The notes below the pieces were generated by a model. It worked only from the letters and a program-made list of their open reading frames with translations, did not search any database and was not told where the DNA came from. 6,187 bases of DNA from Kiloniellaceae bacterium (GTDB taxonomy: Bacteria; Pseudomonadota; Alphaproteobacteria; Kiloniellales; Kiloniellaceae), in NCBI GenBank assembly GCA_028280915.1, contig JANQKX010000139.1, positions 1-6,187 of the forward strand, in the 5' to 3' direction. This document shows, in pieces, positions 1-4,582 of this stretch; the stretch's first letter is position 1; every line of letters starts with the position of its first letter. Position numbers and translations under genes: made by a program.

Positions 1-103
1 GCTTCAACCCGTCAATCAGCCGGGAAACCGCCGTTTCCCGATTGCCAGAATCTTTGATGCCGGTATCCCCGTTGCCGGAATGTTTGACCGAGGTGTCCAC
101 CAT
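1..103 (-). CDS. 5' end of an unidentified gene, cut by the left edge
   Basis: An open frame reads leftward from ATG at 103-101 to the window edge without a stop, giving about 34 residues. The start is supported by a strong Shine-Dalgarno (AGGAGAGGG, minus strand, at 115-107) three bases before the ATG. The N-terminus is hydrophilic, with no signal peptide or membrane segment. It contains an imperfect tandem repeat of about nine residues (VKHSGNGDT followed by IKDSGNRET), mirrored in the DNA as near-duplicate blocks. An amphipathic stretch (AVSRLIDGLK) then begins, which may be the start of the folded domain. I do not recognise the family. The 12-bp inverted repeat just upstream suggests a dedicated operator. 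Confidence 0.6.
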   Translation of the reverse strand, partial: MVDTSVKHSGNGDTGIKDSGNRETAVSRLIDGLK

Positions 104-111
104 AAACCCTC

Positions 112-133
112 TCCTAACCCTCAAAAGTTAGGA
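112..133. repeat. Inverted repeat overlapping the ribosome-binding site of the left-edge gene
   Basis: TCCTAAC (112-118) and GTTAGGA (127-133) are perfect 7-bp arms around an 8-base spacer. On the minus strand the proximal arm contains part of the AGGAG Shine-Dalgarno of the gene starting at 103. In mRNA a hairpin here could mask the ribosome-binding site; in DNA it could be an operator. The symmetry is seen directly; the role is inference. Confidence 0.35.
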
Positions 134-168
134 AAAAATTTCATGTTTTTCAAGTTATGAAATTTTTT
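133..168. promoter_or_regulatory. Perfect 12-bp AT-rich inverted repeat, probable operator of the left-edge gene
   Basis: The arms AAAAAATTTCAT (133-144) and ATGAAATTTTTT (157-168) are perfect reverse complements around a 12-base spacer, giving a 36-bp symmetric site in an otherwise GC-rich window. It lies 30-65 bases upstream of the minus-strand start at 103. On that strand TTGAAA occurs inside the site and a weak -10-like TAACTT follows 17 bases later, so the repeat would overlap a promoter. That geometry fits a repressor operator. A transcript-level hairpin ending in Ts is possible, but the stem is almost all A-T, so an intrinsic terminator is less likely. Confidence 0.4.
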
Positions 169-364
169 TGGAATTCTTGCCGCACAAAACGAGCCTGGTA
201 GGCGTTTCACCCCTCAACCGCCGGTCTTGAAAAACGCTTGGCCCGAAGCCCGTGTTTAAGGTCTAGAAAACCGGGCAGGTCACCCATGACTTGCCGTCCA
301 ACCCGATCTGGCCCAACCTGGATTTACGAAAAACTTAAGGCGCGGACGCATATCTTAATCTTGT

Positions 365-386
365 TTGGCAACGGGATAAGTGCCAA
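365..386 (+). promoter_or_regulatory. Inverted repeat, candidate promoter/operator of the HicAB-like operon
   Basis: TTGGCA (365-370) and TGCCAA (381-386) are perfect 6-bp inverted repeats with a 10-base spacer, about 76 bases upstream of the antitoxin start. The left arm TTGGCA also matches the sigma-70 -35 consensus at five of six positions. Only weak AT-rich -10 candidates follow, such as TTTTAC 16 bases later. HicAB operons are generally autoregulated at such operators, but this assignment is inference. Confidence 0.3.
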
Positions 387-461
387 TTTTACCCATAGAT
401 GTGGAAGATGGCGTTGTCGTTTGATGCAAGATTCGACCAACGCTCTGGAGAAAATCAAGGT

Positions 462-698
462 ATGTCAAAGGCTTATGAGGTAAGGTGCTTTTGGGATGCG
501 GACGCCCGTGTTTGGTGGGCCGAGAGTGACGACGTGCCGGGGCTCGCCCTGGAAGCCGATACCATGGAAAAGCTTGTTGACGAAATCCGCGCCGCAGTAC
601 CGGTGCTGCTCGAACTGAATTGCCATATCGAGCCTTCCCCCGTGCCCCTTTCAATCACGGCGAGCCGCTCGGAGGAAATTGTGTTCTCTGAGCCCTAA
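462..698 (+). CDS. HicB-like antitoxin, DUF1902 family
   Basis: A 78-residue protein whose pattern is that of the DUF1902 family, a HicB-like antitoxin fold: a first strand (YEVRCFWD, residues 5-12), then VWWAESDDVPGLALEADTMEKLVDEI (split here as VWWAESDDVPGLALEAD plus TMEKLVDEI, about residues 18-43), an alpha helix and a short C-terminal beta segment. Such proteins bind and neutralise a HicA partner, which is encoded immediately downstream. I chose ATG 462 rather than in-frame ATG 399 because the domain begins here, AAGG and GGAG lie just upstream, and the extra 21 residues are unlike the family. No ribbon-helix-helix or Xre domain follows, so operator binding by this protein is uncertain. 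Confidence 0.8.
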   Translation: MSKAYEVRCFWDADARVWWAESDDVPGLALEADTMEKLVDEIRAAVPVLLELNCHIEPSPVPLSITASRSEEIVFSEP

Positions 699-892
699 TG
701 GCTGGATTTTACAAAGATCTCATCCGAATCTTGAAAAGAGCGGGTTGCACCTATGTACGGCCCGGCAAAGGTGATCACGAGATATGGTACAGCCCTATCT
801 CGGACCGGAATTTCACCGTGGATCACCACACAAAAAGCCGCCACACGGCCAACAACTCCCTAAAGCAAGCCGGCCTGCCCAAAGCCTTTTAG
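698..892 (+). CDS. hicA: HicA-family mRNA interferase toxin
   Basis: A 64-residue protein with the compact double-stranded-RNA-binding-like HicA fold. The N-terminal helix (KDLIRILKRAGC, residues 6-17) is followed by RPGKGDHEIWY (21-31), where His27 sits at the catalytic histidine position of the family motif. The conserved C-terminal signature SRHTANNSLKQAGLPK (47-62) follows. HicA toxins cleave mRNA, often in a ribosome-independent way, and are held inactive by HicB. The ATG overlaps the antitoxin stop by one base (TAATG), indicating translational coupling. Gene order is antitoxin then toxin, the reverse of the classical hicA-hicB order but common with DUF1902 partners. Length and key residues look intact. 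Confidence 0.88.
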   Translation: MAGFYKDLIRILKRAGCTYVRPGKGDHEIWYSPISDRNFTVDHHTKSRHTANNSLKQAGLPKAF

Positions 893-898
893 GCTTTG
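880..898 (+). other. Hairpin spanning the hicA stop codon
   Basis: CAAAGCC (880-886) and GGCTTTG (892-898) form a perfect 7-bp stem around the loop TTTTA. The TAG stop of the toxin gene (890-892) lies within it. No T tract follows, so it is not a canonical intrinsic terminator. It could stabilise the 3' end of the mRNA or act as a weak terminator. Confidence 0.35.
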
Positions 899-910
899 AC
901 CCGGTGCCAA

Positions 911-932
911 AACACGCGGCCCCAACCGGGGC
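911..932 (-). terminator. Possible weak terminator of the AraC-family gene
   Basis: Immediately after the TGA of the minus-strand regulator, the minus strand reads GCCCC, loop GGTT, GGGGC (932-919), then CGCGTG and four Ts. The 5-bp all-GC stem and short T run resemble a minimal intrinsic terminator, though the stem is short and the T run is displaced by six bases. Confidence 0.3.
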
Positions 933-1946
933 TCATACCGCGACGCCCTCGCGGTAGAGGGTGGGGCTTTGGCCGGTCCAGCGGCTGAAGGCGGCGGTGA
1001 AGGCGGCGGGTTCGGAATAGCCCAGCATGTAGGCGATCTGGTTGGTTCTGACGCCCGGATCGGCCAGATAGAGCTTGGCCAACTGGCAGCGCACGTCGTT
1101 CAGCAGCTTGCCGAAGGAGGTGCCCTGTTCGGCCAGGCGGCGGGCGAAGCTGCGCTCGCTCATGCCCAGATCCCGGGCCACGCTTTTGACGGAGACGTTG
1201 CCGGCGGTCAGGCCTTGGGTGATCAGGTGTTTGACCTGTTCCTTCAAATCCGTATGGGTTTTCAGGCTGGCCAGCTGGGCCTCGCAGTGTTCCTTGAGGA
1301 TCTCCAGCAGCCGGGGGTCGGCGTTCTTGCACGGCAGCCCGCGGTCGGCGGCGGAAAAAGCCATGGCGTTGCGCGCCTTGCCGAAAGCCACCGGGCAGCC
1401 GAAGCTGCGCCGTATCTCGTCCAGGTTCTGATCCCGCTCGTGGCTGAATTCCACCCAGAGGGGGAAGATCCGGTGCCCCACCAGAAAGCGTTTCAGCTTG
1501 AGCGCCCCGCCGAAAAAGTACTCCTGGGATTGCCGGTGGTGGGGCACCTTGGGATCGGCCACCTCCAAGGTCAGAACCGTCTGATCCCGGCCGATGTCCT
1601 GGCGCACCGAGATCGCTTCGTTGATGGTGTGCAGATAGGTGATGAAGTTGTCGGTCGCCGCCGCCAGATCGGCGGAATTGGCCGCCACATAAGCGACGGC
1701 GCCCGCGTCCTTGGGGTCCAGGTTGGAGCCGAAATGCAGGCCGAATTCCGGGTCGCCCAAGTGGCCGGCCGCCGCGTCCAGCAAGGCGGCGAACTTGGGA
1801 AAGGGAATGCGCGCCTCCGTCCCGGACAGGCGCCGCCGGTCCAGGCCCACCTCTTTCAGGATTTGACCGCCGGGCCGGCCCCGCGCATCCAGCAGATCGG
1901 CGATTTGCGCCGCCCAGACGGCGGTGATTCGATACACCCGGCTCAT
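933..1946 (-). CDS. AraC-family transcriptional regulator with arabinose-binding-like N-terminal domain
   Basis: A 337-residue protein, a usual length for AraC regulators that pair an arabinose-operon-binding-like domain (about residues 20-205) with a C-terminal AraC DNA-binding domain. The latter has two helix-turn-helix units: VSVKSVARDLGMSERSFARR (251-270) and one around NQIAYMLGYSEPAAFTAAFSRW (302-323; key residues Ile304, Gly309, Ser311, Phe316, Phe320, Trp323), ending TGQSPTLYR (324-332). Such proteins activate or repress nearby genes in response to a small ligand. The ATG at 1946 is chosen because AGAGGA lies just upstream and the N-terminus (MSRVYRITAVWAAQIADLL) matches family starts. 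It is transcribed divergently from the beta-helix gene and converges on hicA. The effector cannot be read from sequence. Similar architectures include OruR- and VirS-type regulators. Confidence 0.9.
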   Translation of the reverse strand: MSRVYRITAVWAAQIADLLDARGRPGGQILKEVGLDRRRLSGTEARIPFPKFAALLDAAAGHLGDPEFGLHFGSNLDPKDAGAVAYVAANSADLAAATDNFITYLHTINEAISVRQDIGRDQTVLTLEVADPKVPHHRQSQEYFFGGALKLKRFLVGHRIFPLWVEFSHERDQNLDEIRRSFGCPVAFGKARNAMAFSAADRGLPCKNADPRLLEILKEHCEAQLASLKTHTDLKEQVKHLITQGLTAGNVSVKSVARDLGMSERSFARRLAEQGTSFGKLLNDVRCQLAKLYLADPGVRTNQIAYMLGYSEPAAFTAAFSRWTGQSPTLYREGVAV

Positions 1947-1993
1947 ATTCCTCTCGCCATCGCAGCCAATGAAAAGCCCGAAATCCGGCCCTT

Positions 1994-2023
1994 TTTATAA
2001 CAAGATCTGGCACGAACAAACAA
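1994..2023 (-). promoter_or_regulatory. Probable sigma-70 promoter of the AraC-family gene
   Basis: On the minus strand TTGTTT (2023-2018) is followed after 18 bases by TATAAA (1999-1994), which matches the -10 consensus at five of six positions. Transcription would start near 1987, leaving a leader of about 40 bases before the ATG at 1946. The site directly abuts and interleaves with the direct repeats at 2008-2038, consistent with autoregulation. Confidence 0.5.
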
Positions 2024-2038
2024 GCTTTTGGCAGGATC
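2008..2038. promoter_or_regulatory. Two 10-bp direct repeats spaced 21 bp, candidate AraC-family operator
   Basis: TGGCACGAAC (2008-2017) and TGGCAGGATC (2029-2038) match at 8 of 10 positions and start exactly 21 bp apart, two helical turns. Tandem same-face half-sites at this spacing are typical of AraC-family binding sites. They bracket the -35 hexamer of the adjacent regulator gene and lie about 77-107 bases upstream of the divergent beta-helix gene. One protein could therefore control both. The repeats and spacing are seen directly; binding is inference. Confidence 0.45.
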
Positions 2039-2114
2039 TCACAAGGCGGTCCGCTCCCGGCTCTCCCACCTTTAAGACACGCAAACGGTGGAACTTAAAA
2101 CCAGGAGCCGAATG

Positions 2115-3023
2115 ATGAACAAGAAATATGAACTCTCAGCGGAGAGTGTGGCGTTTCGCGGCCGCCGGCTTTATCGGATCCGCAGCCTTCGCTCCTTCGC
2201 CAAGGTGAGCGCTGGAGAATTGGGCGGTTTTATCGAACGGGAGATCAACCTCTCCCACAATAACGACGCCTGGATCTACGACAATGCCAAGGTCTACGAC
2301 ACGGCGCAGGTCATGGGCAACGCGGCGGTGCGCGGCACCGCGCAAGTCTTCGGTCATGCCTGCATCGCCCAAAACGCCAAGATCATGGGCGCCGCCAAGG
2401 TGGGCGGCAACGCCATCATCATCGGCAACGCCCGGGTCCTGGCCTTTGCCCAGGTGCGCGGCAGCACCATCATCAAGGACGACGTGCTTGTCCGAGACAA
2501 CGCCGTGGTGCGGGATCATGCCAAGGTGCAGGATCAGGCCATCATCGGCGGCGGCAGCCAGGTGAGCGGGCGCGCCATCGTTTACGGCACCGCCTGCATC
2601 TGGGAACAGGCGCAAGTCTATGGCGACGCCCAGGTTTCGGGCACGGTACAAGTGCGGGGTCAGGCGCAGATTTTCGGCGCCGCCCGCTTGACCGGACGGG
2701 GGCTTTTTGCCAGCGATCAGCAGATCAACACTCTAACCCCGGCCCTGTCCTATTCGTCCGAGTCTGAAGAAGCACGGTCCCGCCAGGCCAGTTCACATGA
2801 ACCGCCCCTGATCGACTGGCTGGAGAAGAAGACCTGCTTGGATAGCCTGTGGCAGCGCTATGACCTGCTCAAACGGGGCGCCTGGCCCATTCCCGCCAAG
2901 AAGGCGGACACGATCATCGCGGCGGAAGGCGCCACGGAGCCGGGCCTTAACGGCCGGGAGCTGTCCTACCCGACCCTTCGGGCGGGCGCCTGGCCCATCG
3001 TTCCAAAACACCCAAGCAAGTAG
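2115..3023 (+). CDS. Hexapeptide-repeat (left-handed beta-helix) protein with duplicated C-terminal motif
   Basis: A 302-residue protein without signal peptide or membrane segment. Residues 1-50 form a cap containing SFAKVSAGELGGFIE (27-41) and NLSHNNDAW (45-53), the entry seen in phage- and YdcK-like hexapeptide proteins. Residues 51-196 are about 24 imperfect hexapeptides with small or hydrophobic residues at regular positions (NAKVYD, TAQVMG, NAAVRG, TAQVFG). This pattern folds as a left-handed beta-helix, a rod used for acyltransfer or as a structural scaffold. No acetyltransferase His motif is evident, so a structural or binding role is as likely as catalysis. The tail (197-302) is non-repetitive except for two GAWPI motifs at 255-259 and 291-295. 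ATG 2115 is preferred (AGGAG at 2103-2107, spacing 7); ATG 2112 is also possible. Confidence 0.75.
   Translation: MNKKYELSAESVAFRGRRLYRIRSLRSFAKVSAGELGGFIEREINLSHNNDAWIYDNAKVYDTAQVMGNAAVRGTAQVFGHACIAQNAKIMGAAKVGGNAIIIGNARVLAFAQVRGSTIIKDDVLVRDNAVVRDHAKVQDQAIIGGGSQVSGRAIVYGTACIWEQAQVYGDAQVSGTVQVRGQAQIFGAARLTGRGLFASDQQINTLTPALSYSSESEEARSRQASSHEPPLIDWLEKKTCLDSLWQRYDLLKRGAWPIPAKKADTIIAAEGATEPGLNGRELSYPTLRAGAWPIVPKHPSK
2877..2998 (+). repeat. Pair of in-frame 14-bp direct repeats encoding GAWPI
   Basis: GGCGCCTGGCCCAT occurs at 2877-2890 and again at 2985-2998, exactly 108 bases (36 codons) apart and in the same frame. The surrounding peptides align over about 15 residues (YDLLKRGAWPIPAKK and YPTLRAGAWPIVPKH, 8 identities). 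The second copy ends the protein. It looks like a duplicated short tail motif. Confidence 0.6.
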
Positions 3024-3040
3024 GTCGGGTGTCTGGAAGG

Positions 3041-3147
3041 CCCTGCCAAGAAGGCGGGGTCTGGGGGCGCGGCGGCAGCGGGATTGATGCCGAGAAGCAG
3101 AACTCGGAGCACCCCTCAGTGCCGCGGACGCGGCCGCGCCCTTTTTT
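3041..3147 (+). terminator. Extended hairpin structure with T6 tract; terminator of the beta-helix gene or end of a small RNA
   Basis: Downstream of the stop at 3023 the plus strand holds a first hairpin, CCCTGCC (3041-3047), loop AAGAA, GGCGGGG (3053-3059), with one G-U pair. A nested rod follows: GGGCGCG (3065-3071) pairs with CGCGCCC (3135-3141), GCGGCA (3072-3077) with TGCCGC (3120-3125), and CCGAG (3090-3094) with CTCGG (3103-3107). Six Ts (3142-3147) follow the outer stem directly. This is much larger than a standard intrinsic terminator and could be a structured RNA or a dispersed repeat. The T tract fits only plus-strand termination. Confidence 0.5.
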
Positions 3148-3194
3148 CTTGTGAGGCAGGTACCAATCAGGCGTTTTTTGCGGACGTCCTTTCC

Positions 3195-3230
3195 GGGCGT
3201 CCTTTGGTCTGTGAGCAACAAAAGACGCCC
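3195..3230 (-). terminator. Hairpin just past the LysR gene stop
   Basis: GGGCGTCCTTTG (3195-3206) and CAAAAGACGCCC (3219-3230) form a 12-bp stem with a 12-base loop. The one imperfect position is a G-U wobble in minus-strand RNA but an A-C mismatch in plus-strand RNA, so the structure favours the minus strand, nine bases after the LysR stop. No clear T tract follows, so it is either a non-canonical terminator or an mRNA 3'-end protector. Confidence 0.4.
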
Positions 3231-3238
3231 CGTGATGT

Positions 3239-3835
3239 TCACGGCGCGTACTTCGCCAGATCTTCCAAAATCGCCCGGGATTGACGGCAATTGGCCAGGC
3301 CGGGCTTGCACACAAAGTGCAGATCGCCGTGATCCCGGCCGTCGCCGCCGTTGACCGGAATGGCCACTCGCGACAAATCCCCATAGGGGCCGCCGCCCAG
3401 GCGGATCAGGCCGTCGATTTCGTTGTTCCGCACCGATTCCACGTCCGAGGACGGCACCCAGCTGCGCACGAACGGCCTGAGGCCGTCGTCGTGGTGCGGC
3501 CAGTTGGGCGGCAGCACCGCCGCCGCCTTGGGACAGACGCCCAGATGAAACTTCTTGCCGTTGATGCGCGGTGCGATTTCCTCGGTCGCCGCCGTCAAAT
3601 CCTCGAACACCTTGGTAATCTTGGGCAAAAAAGCCTCCCCTGCCTCGGTCAGCAGCAGACCATGGGGCAGGCGCCGGAACAGCTCGACGCCCAGGGAGCC
3701 TTCCAGCTTTTTCACCTGTTGGCTGATGGCGCCGGCCGTGACGCCCAACTCGCTGGCCGCCGTTTTGAAGCTCAGGTGCCGGGCCGCCGCCTCGAAGGCG
3801 CGCAAGGAATTCAGGGAAGGAAGTCGATAGCTCAT
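3239..3835 (-). CDS. LysR-family regulator (GcvA-like), C-terminally shortened
   Basis: A 198-residue protein; family members are usually about 290-310. The N-terminus is a classic LysR DNA-binding domain: LPSLNSLRAFEAAARHLSF (5-23), recognition region KTAASELGVTAGAISQQVKK (24-43), then LEGSLGVELFRR (44-55) and LTEAGEAF (62-69). The wording is closest to GcvA-type regulators. The effector domain starts near residue 96 and runs through NNEIDGLIRLGGG (137-149) to LHFVCKPGL (172-180) and EDLAKYAP, ending where full-length relatives continue for about 100 more residues. No remainder is recognisable downstream in any frame, where structured non-coding sequence begins. It could be a degraded regulator or a functional short form. 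GAGGAG precedes the ATG. It diverges from the ATC-hydrolase-like gene, the usual LysR target layout. Confidence 0.75.
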   Translation of the reverse strand: MSYRLPSLNSLRAFEAAARHLSFKTAASELGVTAGAISQQVKKLEGSLGVELFRRLPHGLLLTEAGEAFLPKITKVFEDLTAATEEIAPRINGKKFHLGVCPKAAAVLPPNWPHHDDGLRPFVRSWVPSSDVESVRNNEIDGLIRLGGGPYGDLSRVAIPVNGGDGRDHGDLHFVCKPGLANCRQSRAILEDLAKYAP

Positions 3836-4030
3836 GTTTTCTCCTCAGCACAGTGTGTCACATCCCCGACCCCATTAAGACTCAGTTTTTCTCGGCCTGC
3901 GCCGCAGCTAATCTGCGTTGCCTCCGCCCGTGCCCGGCCGCTAGCTTCCCACCGCCATGGCCCCCGGATCATCCCCGGGCCATCGGCCCCTTTGCACCTC
4001 CCTCTTCAACAGCGAGATGAGTCGGCAAAA
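3836..4030. promoter_or_regulatory. Divergent regulatory region between the LysR gene and the ATC-hydrolase/VOC operon
   Basis: This 195-bp region separates divergent starts. It contains CGCAG-CTAAT-CTGCG (3903-3917), a perfect 5-bp inverted repeat whose spacer is CTAAT, the pentamer described in E. coli GcvA sites; a five-base match is weak evidence alone. A small palindrome TGTG-T-CACA lies at 3854-3862. A loose plus-strand promoter could be TTTTTC (3886-3891), 17 bases, TAATCT (3909-3914). No gene is visible inside the region. Confidence 0.35.
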
Positions 4031-4546
4031 ATGGCGGAACAAGCATGCCACCCGGAGCTATACCCGGATCTTTATGACGCGATCAAGGCGCGGGGTTTTC
4101 TCTATTTCCTCACCTTCCGGGAACTGAAAAGCCGCTATGGCGAGGCCGAGGCCATCGGCATCATGCGCAGCGTGAGCCGGGCCCAGGGCGTGGCCGCGGG
4201 ACGGGCCATGGCCCACTGCGCGCCCCGCGACTTCGAAGCACTGGCGGCCTGCTGGGTGATGGCACCGGGTAAGGGCGCCATCTTCCAGCCCGAGGTGCGG
4301 AAATTGGATGCCACGGGGATCGAGGTCAAGATGATGGCCTGCCCCATTAAGGACGCCTGGGTCGAGGCCGGGTGCGACGATCAGGAAATCTGTACCTTGC
4401 TGCACTGCGCCTCGGCCTACGATCAGGCCGCGCTGGAAACGGCCGGTTTTCATTGTGACCTGCGGCTCTGGTCCCCCGGCCAGGACGGCTGCTGCCTGAC
4501 CAAGATCAAGGAACGGCCGCAAGCGGCCCGGCCCGTGAAGAAATAG
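4031..4546 (+). CDS. L-2-amino-thiazoline-4-carboxylate hydrolase family protein
   Basis: A 171-residue soluble protein that I place in the ATC-hydrolase family. The founding member opens the ring of L-2-amino-thiazoline-4-carboxylate on the way to L-cysteine, but most members are uncharacterised. Family-like features are the central helical part (residues 12-75), then KMMACPIKDAWVEAGC (100-115), EICTLLHC (119-126), Asp131, and GCCLTKI (153-159) after a hydrophobic strand. It is cysteine-rich: ten cysteines at 6, 63, 74, 104, 115, 121, 126, 142, 154 and 155, which suggests metal or thiol chemistry. ATG 4031 is chosen because upstream in-frame sequence is antisense to the LysR gene and unlike protein; the ribosome-binding site is weak (GATGAG). 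The VOC gene follows after 36 bases, probably in one operon. Confidence 0.65.
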   Translation: MAEQACHPELYPDLYDAIKARGFLYFLTFRELKSRYGEAEAIGIMRSVSRAQGVAAGRAMAHCAPRDFEALAACWVMAPGKGAIFQPEVRKLDATGIEVKMMACPIKDAWVEAGCDDQEICTLLHCASAYDQAALETAGFHCDLRLWSPGQDGCCLTKIKERPQAARPVKK

Positions 4547-4582
4547 GGCCACCTTAAATACGAGAAAAAAGGAGTTTTGACG

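Larger units (their letters stand above)
104..461. other. Gene-free, AT-richer intergenic region
   Basis: This gap lies between the divergent left-edge gene and the HicAB-like pair. It is visibly less GC-rich than the flanking regulator genes, especially at 120-180 and 320-400. Apart from the inverted repeats at 112-133, 133-168 and 365-386, I see no convincing gene or tRNA. A plus-strand frame at 238-483 with a TTG start has no ribosome-binding site and an implausible Arg/Cys-rich composition. Confidence 0.5.

Noticed and set aside
399..461. N-terminal extension of the antitoxin from ATG 399
   Set aside because: The extra 21 residues do not look like the DUF1902 family, and a start with better spacing to purine-rich sequence lies at 462.
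238..483. Plus-strand frame of 81 codons in the left intergenic region
   Set aside because: TTG start, no ribosome-binding site, Arg/Cys/Pro-rich low-plausibility composition, and it overlaps the well-supported antitoxin start in another frame.
969..2000. Long plus-strand frame (343 codons) antisense to the AraC-family gene
   Set aside because: Low-complexity Gly/Ala/Gln/His composition with no recognisable domain, fully antisense to a real gene.
889..2019. Long minus-strand frame (376 codons) over the AraC-family gene
   Set aside because: A shadow: Arg/Gly/Pro-rich translation typical of GC-rich antisense or shifted frames; the frame at 933-1946 has clear AraC domains.
2284..2690. Repeated DNA words inside the beta-helix gene as a tandem or CRISPR-like repeat
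   Set aside because: The periodicity is an imperfect 18-bp coding repeat that translates to hexapeptides; there are no identical repeats with unique spacers.
3121..3147. Simple compact terminator GCCGCG-GA-CGCGGC plus T tract
   Set aside because: The 2-base loop is sterically unlikely and seven bases separate the stem from the Ts; the longer nested fold puts the stem directly against the T tract.
2947..3384. Minus-strand frame that could be a frameshifted continuation of the LysR gene
   Set aside because: Past the LysR stop its translation is basic, Pro/Cys-rich and unlike a LysR effector domain, so a simple frameshift does not explain the short protein.
2793..3851. Minus-strand frame of 352 codons covering the LysR gene and the tail of the beta-helix gene
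   Set aside because: Arg/Gly/Ala-rich shifted frame with no domain; I checked it for the missing LysR C-terminus and found none.
3281..4030. Upstream extension of the ATC-hydrolase-like frame to give 421 codons
   Set aside because: The first 250 codons are antisense to the LysR gene and its promoter and have shadow-like composition; the domain starts at ATG 4031.
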